A stretch of DNA of 64,000 nucleotides, from positions 900,001 to 964,000 of the forward strand of contig JAGYIY010000001.1 of the NCBI GenBank assembly GCA_018402485.1, read 5' to 3'. How positions within the stretch are numbered: the stretch's first letter is position 1; each line of letters opens with the position of its first letter. Below, piece after piece: positions 45,437 to 54,747 of the stretch. Source of the stretch: Roseivirga sp. (lineage in GTDB: Bacteria; Bacteroidota; Bacteroidia; Cytophagales; Cyclobacteriaceae). Made by a program: the position numbers and the translations under genes. The notes under the pieces were generated by a model, which did not search any database, had not been told where the DNA came from, and worked only from the letters and a program-made list of their open reading frames with translations.

Positions 45437-46159
45437 ATGATTCAAATCATACCATCCATTTCTGTAATAGATGGAAAACTATCTCGCCTCAAACAAGGGG
45501 ATTATTCCAAAGAAACCGTCTACAAAGATAGCCCTGTAGACATTGCAAAGCGCTTTGAAGATTGTGGTGTAAAGCGCATTCATATCGTGGATTTAGACGG
45601 TGCAAGAAAGGGGTCTCCCGTGAATTACCATATCCTTGAGGACATCGCAAATTTCACAAATATGAAAGTAGATTTCGGTGGAGGGATCACAACGGATGGT
45701 GATATCAGTAAAGCCTATGAACACGGGGCAACCACCATTACCGCTGCTTCTGTTGCTATTAACAACAAAAAGCTTTTCGCTTCTTGGCTCATTTCTTATG
45801 GTAGAGAAAAGATAACCTTAGCAGCTGACGCTAAAAATGGTAAAATTGCGATTAGGGGTTGGCAAAAGAAAACAGAAACTACGCTTGAGGAGCATATTGA
45901 ATATTTCAATATGCGTGGCATTAAATATGTAAAATCATCTGATGTTTTAAAGGATGGAATTCTTCAAGGCCCTAACTTTAAAATGTATGAACAATTGGTG
46001 AAGCGGTTTCCTGACATTCATTTTTTAGCCAGTGGTGGTGTTCGCTCTTTGGATGATATTAAGCATTTGGAAGACATTGGAGTCAAAGGTGTGATTTTCG
46101 GTAAAGCTTACTATGAAGGAAACCTCACTTTAAAAGATATAGAGTCCCTCATGCGGTAG
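45437..46159 (+). CDS. HisA-like phosphoribosyl isomerase, atypical active site
   Basis: 240-residue TIM barrel of the HisA family. FGGGITTDGDI, AADAKNGKIAIRGW, KSSDVLKDGILQGPN and LASGGVRSLDDIKHL match the HisA phosphate and catalytic strands. HisA normally begins IPALDLI with a catalytic Asp; here it is IPSISVI, so that Asp is Ser8-equivalent; the second Asp is kept. No other his gene is near. It could be a true HisA with altered catalysis or a relative with a different sugar-phosphate substrate. Convergent with the receptor gene 2 bp away. Confidence 0.85.
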   Translation: MIQIIPSISVIDGKLSRLKQGDYSKETVYKDSPVDIAKRFEDCGVKRIHIVDLDGARKGSPVNYHILEDIANFTNMKVDFGGGITTDGDISKAYEHGATTITAASVAINNKKLFASWLISYGREKITLAADAKNGKIAIRGWQKKTETTLEEHIEYFNMRGIKYVKSSDVLKDGILQGPNFKMYEQLVKRFPDIHFLASGGVRSLDDIKHLEDIGVKGVIFGKAYYEGNLTLKDIESLMR

Positions 46160-46161
46160 CA

Positions 46162-48546
46162 TTAGAATGAATAATTAATGCGAAGGGAGAAATTTCTGCC
46201 CATGTCGTCAGCATAGTACCTAAAACGGTTGAGGTAGTCGCGATAGTTTTCATTGAATAAATTGTCAATGGTTAGGCTGGTTTCTAGGCTATGTCTCGAT
46301 GCCATAGGGAACTTAAAACTTAGTGCAGAATGAAACAAAAGGTAACTTTGAGGCGGTGCTATGAAATCAAAGATACTTTGATCATTTAGAAAAAAATCAT
46401 CTGAATTACCAGCTATAAGCTGTTCTATGGTGACGATGCGAGGTGCATTTCTTTGTTCGTCCACCCATTTCCCTCCTAAGGTAAAAGAGAATTGATTGGA
46501 ATTGGCCCAATCATGTTTGTAAGTTAATTCTGATGCGAATTGATTTGCCGGAATATTAATCAAAGGACTGTCATTGTCTTTGTCTTTTGCATGAATTAAG
46601 GAGAGGGTACTTTTACTCGACCATTGGTCAGTTACACGCCAAACAAAATCTGCATCAACTCCCATAAAGCGTGCATCGGTTTGTCGGTATCGAAAAACAG
46701 GAAAAGCACCGCGTATTGTCAAGGTCACATCTTCAGGGCGTAAGAAAATGTAATTGTTGATGAGATTGTAATACCCTGAAACTGAAAAACTATAAGTAGA
46801 AGTGGCTTTTTCTAAACTTGTCATCCATTTTATGGCCTGCTCACTTTGCAGGTCTGATGTGCCTTCCTCAATGGCAGCAGCACCATGATGAAGGCCTTCG
46901 CTGAAGAGTTCGTTGACATGTGGAGCCCTCCAGGCTGTCCCTAAATTCAAGCGTAATTCGTAATTATTATCCATCCTAAACAAGGCTCCCGCAGAACCAG
47001 TAAAGTTGCTAAAATTGAACTCCGGTTTCAAAAGATTATTCTGTCGATCAAAGCGCTTGATCAGGTAATGCTTATAGTCATAACGCCCTCCAAATTCTAA
47101 TTCATAATTCGGTTGTATGTATCGACCTATCAGGTGAACCCCTGCAACGATGTTTTCAAAGTCAGGTATGAGGGGGCGAATCCCCGTTTCCGGGTCGTTT
47201 CTATTATTTTGATACATCATGGTAATTCCTGTGTCCCACTCCCAATCGGAACTCCCTTCTGTTTTCAAATCAATGTCTAAGGTTTGCGTGGTTAAATCGA
47301 GAGATAATGCTGGAATGTCCGATCTTCCGGCCCTGCGAATATCAAACTCTTCTCTACCATTGAATTGTAGGCCATACTGAACTGTTAACTGCCCTACATT
47401 AGGAAAATATTTATGGATGTTAGCCTTGAGTAATTTATGCTTCACAGCTTGATATGGATTATTAATGTCGTAACTAAAATCTTCGATAAAAAGAGGTTTG
47501 TCACTGCCTATGGCATTTGCCAAATCCGTTAGGTTGCCAATATGTGCACTGCGTAAAATGCCAATCTCGGTATCGAAACTGCTGAAAAATAGCTCTGCAC
47601 CAAAATCACTTTTATGATAACCCAGTCCCAAGGAGAAGTTTTGTTCTTTTAACCCCGTATTGGTCAATCGATAGTCTGGTGCATTGGCATCTCCTGCTCT
47701 TTTAAAAGTCCCTTGTATACGCCAGCCAAACCCTTTTAGTGAAGCTACTCCACCTTCGAGTAAAACCGAGCTTGCATACAAACCATTATTGGTGGCTCCT
47801 ACGGCATTAATTTTACCACCTAATCCTGCTTTCCTGGGCAATTCGGATGGATTTACTAAGACCACACCGCCAATGGCATCAGAGCCATATTTTACGGCAG
47901 CAGCTCCCTTCACCAACTCTAAATTATCGGCCATGAATGGATCAATTTCTGGGGCGTGTTCTTGTCCCCATTGTTGGCCTTCTTGGCGAATACCATTGTT
48001 GAGAATGAGAATTCTGTTGCTATGCAGCCCATGAATGACAGGTTTGGCAATGGCTGGGCCGCTTTGTAACATAGTTACTCCCGAAATTTCATTGAGTGTT
48101 TGGCCCAGGGAGTTACCAGTAGTTCTATTCAAAGCCGCACGATCTAATCGTTCTAAATTTACTGTACTCAGTTCTTCTACCCTTTCTGCCTCAATCATTA
48201 TCTCATCTAATTCATGAATATCGCTTTGTAAATAAATTTTAAAGCTATTTTTTCCAGGAGAAAGTTGAAGAGTGTCTTGATAAGGGATATACCCTACAAA
48301 CCTTATACGCACTAATAAATTTGGCTCACATAAATTGTCAACAGAAAAATAGCCTCTGCTGTCTGTAACTAATGGTGGGGTCTCAGAATTTAAAAATTCA
48401 ACAGTGGCACCTGGTATGGATTGTGAGCCCGAAGAAGCAAAAACAAGGGCTTCGACTTGGAAAGCGCATGTTTCTTGAGATTTTAAAAATCCATGAGGCC
48501 AAATCAACAGAACCAAAATGAGAAAAAGACCTTTAAATCGATGCAT
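46162..48546 (-). CDS. TonB-dependent receptor with carboxypeptidase-like N-domain
   Basis: 794 residues. Signal peptide to about 23; CarboxypepD_reg-like beta-sandwich (about 27-112); plug (KPVIHGLHSNRILILNNGIR, QWGQEHAPEIDPFMADNLEL, GSDAIGGVVLVNP); barrel to the terminal aromatic RINYSF. The HAPEID and later ELFSEGLHHGAAAIEEG motifs recall the ZnuD-like metal (Zn/haem) receptor branch, but substrate is not settled. Promoter TATCTTTG lies 4 nt before the ATG and a 13-bp palindrome is just upstream. Confidence 0.9.
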   Translation of the reverse strand: MHRFKGLFLILVLLIWPHGFLKSQETCAFQVEALVFASSGSQSIPGATVEFLNSETPPLVTDSRGYFSVDNLCEPNLLVRIRFVGYIPYQDTLQLSPGKNSFKIYLQSDIHELDEIMIEAERVEELSTVNLERLDRAALNRTTGNSLGQTLNEISGVTMLQSGPAIAKPVIHGLHSNRILILNNGIRQEGQQWGQEHAPEIDPFMADNLELVKGAAAVKYGSDAIGGVVLVNPSELPRKAGLGGKINAVGATNNGLYASSVLLEGGVASLKGFGWRIQGTFKRAGDANAPDYRLTNTGLKEQNFSLGLGYHKSDFGAELFFSSFDTEIGILRSAHIGNLTDLANAIGSDKPLFIEDFSYDINNPYQAVKHKLLKANIHKYFPNVGQLTVQYGLQFNGREEFDIRRAGRSDIPALSLDLTTQTLDIDLKTEGSSDWEWDTGITMMYQNNRNDPETGIRPLIPDFENIVAGVHLIGRYIQPNYELEFGGRYDYKHYLIKRFDRQNNLLKPEFNFSNFTGSAGALFRMDNNYELRLNLGTAWRAPHVNELFSEGLHHGAAAIEEGTSDLQSEQAIKWMTSLEKATSTYSFSVSGYYNLINNYIFLRPEDVTLTIRGAFPVFRYRQTDARFMGVDADFVWRVTDQWSSKSTLSLIHAKDKDNDSPLINIPANQFASELTYKHDWANSNQFSFTLGGKWVDEQRNAPRIVTIEQLIAGNSDDFFLNDQSIFDFIAPPQSYLLFHSALSFKFPMASRHSLETSLTIDNLFNENYRDYLNRFRYYADDMGRNFSLRINYSF

Positions 48547-48550
48547 GCTG

Positions 48551-48581
48551 CAAAGATAAATTTTATATGCAACATTGTTGC
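48551..48581 (-). promoter_or_regulatory. Leaderless promoter and palindrome upstream of the TonB receptor
   Basis: Minus strand TATCTTTG (48551-48558) 4 nt before the ATG, and GCAACATTGTTGC (48569-48581), a perfect 6-bp inverted repeat around one T, where a repressor would sit between -33 and -7. The form suggests a Fur/Zur-like metalloregulator, which would fit the receptor type, but it is only a pattern. Confidence 0.5.
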
Positions 48582-48617
48582 GGTTTTGAGGAGGAATTAT
48601 ATGAGTGGAATCAAAGC

Positions 48618-48995
48618 TTAGTCACCAAAAACATCTACTTGTTTATACTTGTAGATGAGATAATAGAAAATATTGAAAGAGAGGTCTTTTTTATTGTCCT
48701 TCACTTTATTTTCTTCATTGAAATTGTCTTTGGTGTCCGCGTTAGGTGTGAGCTGATGGAATTTTTCTAGTCTTTTCCTCTGCGGCGTAGGTTTTTTTTT
48801 CTGTGTTATTGGCTGTGTTATTTCTGAATCAATAAAAGTATCTATACTTTCAATATGCTTATGGTTCAAAGAATCTCCAGCTTCAGTAGGGTATGCCATC
48901 TTAACATCTTGCATGCCGCCCTCTTGTGCTTGAGCAATAGAGGGCCATCCTATTATTGCGCTAACTGAAAAGAATATAAGTACAAATCTTATCAT
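48618..48995 (-). CDS. Small secreted protein of unknown function
   Basis: 125 residues from ATG 48995 (MIRFVLIFFSVSAIIGWP), with a signal peptide cleaved near AQAQ. The mature part is short, polar and Lys/Asp-rich (QKKKPTPQRKRLEKFHQL), ending in an aromatic stretch FNIFYYLIYKYKQVDVF that looks like a single beta strand or membrane anchor. 72 bp ahead of the TonB receptor and on the same strand, but that gene has its own promoter. No family recognised; it may work with the receptor. Confidence 0.55.
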   Translation of the reverse strand: MIRFVLIFFSVSAIIGWPSIAQAQEGGMQDVKMAYPTEAGDSLNHKHIESIDTFIDSEITQPITQKKKPTPQRKRLEKFHQLTPNADTKDNFNEENKVKDNKKDLSFNIFYYLIYKYKQVDVFGD

Positions 48996-49177
48996 GGTTT
49001 TCCAAATGGAGGTTGAAGATACACAAATTTTATACACCACTAAACGTCAAGCACATAAATTTATTCTATAGGCCAATGTCTTCTCTGATTTATCCTTAGG
49101 CCTCGCCACACGATTCATAGTATCTTCGTGTAAAATAAAATGTAAGAAACAGATAGTTTGTTGATATTAGCAATCCA

Positions 49178-50596
49178 ATGGAAGTGAACATCAAAGAGGG
49201 AATTGACGGCTCGCAAATATTCGAAATTGCGGCGCATAACCAGGAGGAAAATATAGAGCCTGCTCTTCATTTTATCATCCGTCAAAAACGTTTTGATCGA
49301 GTGTTGGCCATGGCACCGCCTGGTATAATGGATTCTTATTCCTCAATTTACCCTCAATTTAAATGGATAAATACTGCTTACTTAAGCGAATGGCATGAAG
49401 GGGATCTAAAGAGCAAGGACGCAAAACCAAGTTCTTATATATTCTTTTCAAACGATTTAGCAAAGGATAACTTAATGCGTATACTACCTCTTAAAACGCA
49501 TGTCACCACACTTAACACTGATTTAGATGCCTTAACCCATAATCTTTCATTTTACAAATCTCAATTAAGACCTTCAACCGGTTTAATGGTAATGGTCAAG
49601 GCACTTGCATATGGGGCGGGTCTAGTGGAATTGACTCATTTCCTCACACAATTACCAGTGGATTATTTATGCGTTGCTTTTACAGACGAAGGTGTGAAAT
49701 TACGTCAATCTGGCATCGAATTACCGATAATCGTCCTTAATACCACGGTGGTAGATATTCCAAATTTGGTTCGTTACCATCTTGATACTGAACTATACGA
49801 TCTTCATCAAATCAAACAATTCATTGTCTATTGCGAAAAAAATAAATGTCAACTTACAGGGCATTTGATGATCAATACGGGTATGAATCGTTTAGGCATT
49901 GATTCTAATGATCAACAACAATTACAATCTCTTTTAGCTGGCCAAAAAGCTTTGGAAATCAAAGCTTGCATGACTCACTTGGCAGCCTCCAATGACCCGA
50001 AGGAGGAGGCCTTTACCCGCGCGCAATTTCAAATGTTTGAGCAAGTTGTCAAAAACTTGTTTCCGGATCCAGAGCATCAACCTTTCCAACATGTATTGAA
50101 TACCGGGGGCATTCTGCGTTATCCTGACCAGCAAAAAGATATGGTTCGTTTAGGCATAGGTTTATATGGACTAGAGGTGAATGGGTGGTTACAAGAAAAA
50201 TTAAAAGTGGTGAGTAGTTTCAAAACAAAAATTAGTCAATTACACGAAGTTCAAAAAGGCGGCACAGTGGGCTATGGACGAGCTGGTAAAATTACCAAAC
50301 CATCTACCATTGCTGTTTTACCTGTTGGGTATGGCGACGGCTACTTGCGCGACTACGGAATGGGAAAGGCATATGTAGAAATTCAAGGCCAAAAGGCTGC
50401 AACCGTGGGCAACATTTGCATGGATATGTGCATGATTGACGTAACTGACATGAACTTGAAAGTGGGTGACGAGGTCACACTTTTCGGGGATAATCCTAGC
50501 ATCTCCCAATTAGCGCATTGGTCAAAAAGCATAGCTTATGAAGTACTTACACAGGTCAGTGAAAGGGTACAGCGCGTTTTTACGAAGAGATTTTAA
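49178..50596 (+). CDS. alr: Alanine racemase with a shrunken N-terminal domain
   Basis: 472 residues; the racemase part starts near 105. PLP Lys141 in MVMVKALAYGAG, fold III barrel (MINTGMNRLGID, ACMTHLAAS), C-terminal domain with the catalytic Tyr region TVGYGRAGKI and VGNICMDMCMIDVTD. Makes D-alanine for peptidoglycan. In Bacteroidota, Alr is often fused behind MurF; residues 1-104 here (ending KDNLMRILPLKTHVTTLNTDLDALTHN) sit where MurF would be, but only a quarter of its size remains, with no GKT loop. I infer a decayed MurF; real MurF must then be elsewhere. Confidence 0.88.
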   Translation: MEVNIKEGIDGSQIFEIAAHNQEENIEPALHFIIRQKRFDRVLAMAPPGIMDSYSSIYPQFKWINTAYLSEWHEGDLKSKDAKPSSYIFFSNDLAKDNLMRILPLKTHVTTLNTDLDALTHNLSFYKSQLRPSTGLMVMVKALAYGAGLVELTHFLTQLPVDYLCVAFTDEGVKLRQSGIELPIIVLNTTVVDIPNLVRYHLDTELYDLHQIKQFIVYCEKNKCQLTGHLMINTGMNRLGIDSNDQQQLQSLLAGQKALEIKACMTHLAASNDPKEEAFTRAQFQMFEQVVKNLFPDPEHQPFQHVLNTGGILRYPDQQKDMVRLGIGLYGLEVNGWLQEKLKVVSSFKTKISQLHEVQKGGTVGYGRAGKITKPSTIAVLPVGYGDGYLRDYGMGKAYVEIQGQKAATVGNICMDMCMIDVTDMNLKVGDEVTLFGDNPSISQLAHWSKSIAYEVLTQVSERVQRVFTKRF

Positions 50597-50751
50597 CCGC
50601 CACAGCCCATGTTTTTGTTGAAGGCAATATCTTTAGGAATTCCACCAAAATTAAATGCATTTTGATCTTCAGAAGGAACATAACCAAACGATTTCTTTTT
50701 TTCCTTTTTGGCTTCTTTTACCTTTCTCTTCGCTGCTTTCTTCAATTTCAT
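50593..50751 (-). CDS. Small basic protein ending in Cys-Gly-Gly
   Basis: 52 residues from ATG 50751. The N-terminal 20 are almost all Lys/Arg/Ala/Glu (MKLKKAAKRKVKEAKKEKKK), followed by SFGYVPSEDQNAFNFGGIPK and the tail DIAFNKNMGCGG. It is too short for usual gene calling. Its stop overlaps alr's by 3 nt, convergent. Similar short proteins with a K-rich head and FxxNxGCG tail occur in Bacteroidota (from memory); function unknown. Confidence 0.7.
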   Translation of the reverse strand: MKLKKAAKRKVKEAKKEKKKSFGYVPSEDQNAFNFGGIPKDIAFNKNMGCGG

Positions 50752-50938
50752 CGATCAAATATTAGTACCCTGGCGATAACCTGACAAGAACCAAGTTCGT
50801 TCCCCGAAAAAGGTTTTTGTAGACTTTTTTAAAATACCTTTAAAAAACCCGGCTTCCTTAACCAAAAATACCGTATTCATTTTGTTATGAAAGTCATGAC
50901 CACTAAATTGCAATCTTTATAATTAATCTAAATAAGCA

Positions 50939-51160
50939 TTGAAAAACATCACCCAACTTGCTCTTAATGAGAAAGGAATTATCAAAGGTTTTACCAACTC
51001 TGATTTGTCGGTAAAGCTCATGGAAATGGGTTGCTTACCGGGTGTTGAGGTTTCTTTGCAACTCATTGCTCCTTTTGGAGATCCACTTGCCATAGAGGTA
51101 TGCGGCTATCAATTATCACTGCGAAAAGAGGAAGCTTCGAGTATCCTCATAGAGGAATAG
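50939..51160 (+). CDS. feoA: Ferrous iron transport protein A
   Basis: 73 residues, SH3-like FeoA fold: GFTNSDLSVKLMEMGCLPG then VEVSLQLIAPFGDPLAIEV. Needed for FeoB activity. TTG start at 50939 is the only start in the correct frame. A possible promoter, TTTG-N19-TAAATTGC (50881-50911), is weak in the -7 box. feoB begins 3 bp after the stop. Confidence 0.92.
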   Translation: MKNITQLALNEKGIIKGFTNSDLSVKLMEMGCLPGVEVSLQLIAPFGDPLAIEVCGYQLSLRKEEASSILIEE

Positions 51161-51163
51161 GCA

Positions 51164-53275
51164 ATGGCAAAAAATTTTGATTTAAAGATTGCTCTTGTAG
51201 GCAACCCAAACTCTGGAAAAACCACGCTTTTCAATCTTTTGACAGGTCTAAATCAAAGAACTGGAAATTTCCCTGGTGTAACGGTAGATAAGAAATCGGG
51301 TAAAATGAAGTTGCCCGATGGTCGTCTAGCTGAGTTAATTGACCTACCCGGTACTTACAGTATTTATCCGAAAACATTAGATGAACAAGTTGTGCAGGAT
51401 GTTCTACTTAATCCAAAACATCCACAGCACCCTGATGCCGTTATCGTTGTTGCTGATGCTTCCAACCTGAAAAGAAACCTGTTGTTTTTCACCCAAATAC
51501 GCGATTTGAATTTACCCTGTGTGTTGGCTTTGAACATGATTGATGTAGCAGACCGAAGAAAGCTTCAGATTAATTTAAGGTCACTTACCATCGATTTGGG
51601 GGTGAAAATTTTACCAACCAATTCTCGTTCAGGTGCAGGTATTGAGCTACTTAAACAAGCCTTGACAGAAGAGCTACCCCGGCCTAAAAAGGCCTTTTAT
51701 CCGGTGCGCCCCCTTGCCGAACAAACCATTGATCATATCAAAGAAGGATTTGACCTGTCAGAAGATTATCGGGCGTACCAATATGCACAACAAAATAAAA
51801 GGCTTAGTTTTCTTAGCGACTTGGAAAAAGAGGAGATTGAGCAAATTAAAAAGAAGAATGGTTTCTATGATGTACCAACTCAGTCTCAAGAAACCATTGG
51901 TCGGTATGCCTTGATTTCCGATATCATTGATCGTAATATTAAAACAGCCATAGAAGGTTCGTCAAGTCTTTCGAAAAAAATTGATCAAATCACCACGCAC
52001 AAGGTTTTTGGCTACCTCATTTTTGCCCTGATCCTATTGGTGATTTTTCAAGCCATTTTTGCCTGGGCAGAGTGGCCAATGAACCTTATCGAAAACACCA
52101 TGGCCGAACTCACGGCAGTCACTAAGTCCCTATTACCACAAGGTGTATTCAATGATTTGATTACAGATGGTGTTCTGGCTGGTTTGGCAGGGGTAGTGGT
52201 ATTCATTCCTCAAATTGCTCTGCTCTTTGGTTTCATTGCTTTACTAGAGGAGTCGGGGTATATGTCTCGAGCTGTGTTTTTAATGGATCGGGTTATGCGT
52301 TCATTTGGATTAAATGGAAAAAGTGTTGTACCCATGGTTTCAGGTATGGCTTGTGCTATTCCGGCCATCATGGCAACCAGAAATATTGAAAATTGGAAAG
52401 ATCGATTGATTACAATTTTCGTCACGCCTTTTATGAGTTGCTCGGCACGTTTGCCTGTGTACACCCTATTGATTGCTTTGGTAGTACCCAAAGTTGATGT
52501 ATTTGGATTCATCAACCTTCAAGGCCTCGTATTGGCTGCTCTTTATCTTTTGGGTATTTTAGCTGCCCTCGTTTCTGCTTGGGTACTAAAAATCATTTTA
52601 AAAACAGATTTAAAGGGCTACTTCATTATGGAGCTACCTTCCTATAAGGTGCCCAAGCTTAAAAATGTTGGTTTAACGATTTATGAAAAATCACTGACTT
52701 TTGTGGTGGAAGCGGGGAAAGTTATTATTGCGATTTCTATTTTATTATGGGTGCTAGCATCTTATGGTGCCGGCGAAGATTTTGAAAATGCCGAAGCAAT
52801 AGTAACTCAAAAAATGGCTGATGGAAGCATGGGGGAGGACTATGAGGTAGCCTTAAGTGCTTACAAACTTGAACATTCATTTGCAGGGACATTTGGAAAA
52901 TTTATTGAGCCAGCTATCCGTCCGCTAGGCTATGATTGGAAAATAGGTATTGCACTGATTACTTCTTTTGCAGCTAGGGAGGTTTTTGTGGGTACCATTT
53001 CTACCATTTACAGTATCGGTGCTTCTGAAGATGATGAACTGACCATTAAAGAAAGACTCAGTGAAGAGAAAAATCCTTGGACCGGTGGTAAAATGTATAC
53101 CCCTGCTCTTGGCTATTCCCTGATGGTTTTTTACGCCTTTGCCATGCAATGTATGAGCACATTGGCGGTTGTTTACAGAGAAACGAAGGGGTGGAAGTGG
53201 CCGATCATTCAAACCATATACATGTCGGCTTTTGCGTATTTAGCTGCCTGGTTAACGTATACCTTATTTAGCTAG
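51164..53275 (+). CDS. feoB: Ferrous iron transporter B
   Basis: 703-residue inner-membrane Fe(II) permease. N-terminal GTPase: G1 GNPNSGKTTLFN (13-24), G3 DLPGTYS, G4 LNMIDVAD; then helical GDI region and the membrane domain with two Gate repeats (GFIALLEESGYMSRAVFLMD, GMACAIPAIMATRNIE; TPFMSCSARLPVYTLLIALV). The C-terminus lacks the Cys-rich FeoC-like tail. Full length. Stop overlaps the convergent STN protein by 12 bp. Confidence 0.96.
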   Translation: MAKNFDLKIALVGNPNSGKTTLFNLLTGLNQRTGNFPGVTVDKKSGKMKLPDGRLAELIDLPGTYSIYPKTLDEQVVQDVLLNPKHPQHPDAVIVVADASNLKRNLLFFTQIRDLNLPCVLALNMIDVADRRKLQINLRSLTIDLGVKILPTNSRSGAGIELLKQALTEELPRPKKAFYPVRPLAEQTIDHIKEGFDLSEDYRAYQYAQQNKRLSFLSDLEKEEIEQIKKKNGFYDVPTQSQETIGRYALISDIIDRNIKTAIEGSSSLSKKIDQITTHKVFGYLIFALILLVIFQAIFAWAEWPMNLIENTMAELTAVTKSLLPQGVFNDLITDGVLAGLAGVVVFIPQIALLFGFIALLEESGYMSRAVFLMDRVMRSFGLNGKSVVPMVSGMACAIPAIMATRNIENWKDRLITIFVTPFMSCSARLPVYTLLIALVVPKVDVFGFINLQGLVLAALYLLGILAALVSAWVLKIILKTDLKGYFIMELPSYKVPKLKNVGLTIYEKSLTFVVEAGKVIIAISILLWVLASYGAGEDFENAEAIVTQKMADGSMGEDYEVALSAYKLEHSFAGTFGKFIEPAIRPLGYDWKIGIALITSFAAREVFVGTISTIYSIGASEDDELTIKERLSEEKNPWTGGKMYTPALGYSLMVFYAFAMQCMSTLAVVYRETKGWKWPIIQTIYMSAFAYLAAWLTYTLFS

Positions 53276-54739
53276 TGGAATATAATCTAAAGGAAGCATT
53301 TCAGAAAAGCCTTCCCAAACCCACCATCCGCCAAAGGAAACATCGCGTTGGTCTAGAAAAAAGCCAGGGTACCCCAGTTGCATTACCTTCTTTTCAAAAA
53401 ATATAGTCGATTTTTGAAATAAATCTACCTCAGCTATATCAACACCATAAATCTGGTAACTCGTTAAACTTTCGTTGTCTGAAATGGCTATGGAGGAGCG
53501 TGCCTTTTTATCGGTATAATTGTAATTTCCTTTGCTCGATTTACTTCGGTATCGCTTTTTGTAATCCGAGCTTTCAAATTCGTTGATGTAGGTAACTTCT
53601 ATATCTTCATCTACATCAAGTAGATATAAAAATTCATCATTTATCTGCTTCACCTGTAAAATTTCATCAGCAGGCTTGGGATTTAAAGGGGTTGAATACT
53701 CCGAAGTGACGGAATCATATCGTATGATATTGACTTTAAAACCTTCTTCTTTGAGTTCTTTTCTGATCAAAGCATTTAAAAAATGCTGTAACGACCCATA
53801 ATATGCTTTATCTCTGGCTTCTTCCCATTTGCGGTTGAGTCTGCGTGATCCGGGCTCCATTTCACTGAATTGAGCTTTTCCAATTTTAGTTTTAAAGCCA
53901 TTCTCCAACCTAAACTCTTCAAGTAAATACGCCACACGGTAACCCAAAGCATTGTTTTCTACAAACACAACATCGTTAGCAGTTACTTTGTAATTACCGA
54001 GAGAGTCTAGTACTTCAAACTCTAAAACATCTTTGTTGACAATACGACAATCTGAGGCATTGTCGGACCCCCCTAAGAAATCTGATTCAAAACGATTCAT
54101 CAAATTTCGCTTGGCTCTTCGCTGCTCTCTGGTGGCCTTAGAAACTACATTGATGTTCTCCAACGCAACAGGGTCAATCTCCATCTCAATATCTATGGAG
54201 TCTTCTCCTAAATCATTTAGGTTTATGGGTAAGATTACCGTTTTGTAGCCTACATACGATACAACTAATTCAAAACCGATGTCAGGAATGTCTTGGATGA
54301 AAAAGCGTCCTTTTAGATCTGTTGGGGCACCCAAGGTACTCTGATCAATAAATACATTGGCAAATGGCAAAGGTTCTTTGGTTTGCTTATCTAAAATCGT
54401 GCCCTTAACCACTCCTTCATTGAATTTATTTTTAAGAATAACTATGATTCCTTTTACTTCGCGGTAGTAGAGGTTGGCAGGAGAGAGTAAATCATTGAGA
54501 ATATTACGCAAGGAAGTATCCTCGTAATTTTTTGTTATTCGGCCTGTTCGTGGAATAATGCTGGAATTGTAAGAAAAATCTAGTTGCTCTGCTTTATTCA
54601 GCTGGCGTAAAGCGGATGGAAGTGTTAAGTTTTCAAAACCAATAGTTACCTCTTTGTCTAGAATGTAACCTTTACGCTCCTGTCCATAAGAAGAGAGACT
54701 AAACACGTATAAAAATAGAGCGAAGAAAGACGCACGCAT
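53264..54739 (-). CDS. Surface-signalling STN / carboxypeptidase-like domain protein without a barrel
   Basis: 491 residues. Signal peptide to about 20 (YGQ); STN domain (about 27-100, with NKAEQLDFSYNSSIIP); CarboxypepD_reg-like domain (about 108-190: GTILDKQTKEPLPFANVFI and LVVSYVGYKTV); the rest is charged with beta-like spacing. STN normally sits in front of a TonB barrel to talk to FecR; here no plug or barrel follows. It is third in the sigma-FecR operon, 8 bp after FecR. Perhaps it is a stand-alone signal receiver. Confidence 0.8.
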   Translation of the reverse strand: MRASFFALFLYVFSLSSYGQERKGYILDKEVTIGFENLTLPSALRQLNKAEQLDFSYNSSIIPRTGRITKNYEDTSLRNILNDLLSPANLYYREVKGIIVILKNKFNEGVVKGTILDKQTKEPLPFANVFIDQSTLGAPTDLKGRFFIQDIPDIGFELVVSYVGYKTVILPINLNDLGEDSIDIEMEIDPVALENINVVSKATREQRRAKRNLMNRFESDFLGGSDNASDCRIVNKDVLEFEVLDSLGNYKVTANDVVFVENNALGYRVAYLLEEFRLENGFKTKIGKAQFSEMEPGSRRLNRKWEEARDKAYYGSLQHFLNALIRKELKEEGFKVNIIRYDSVTSEYSTPLNPKPADEILQVKQINDEFLYLLDVDEDIEVTYINEFESSDYKKRYRSKSSKGNYNYTDKKARSSIAISDNESLTSYQIYGVDIAEVDLFQKSTIFFEKKVMQLGYPGFFLDQRDVSFGGWWVWEGFSEMLPLDYIPLAK

Positions 54740-54747
54740 GCACTAAT

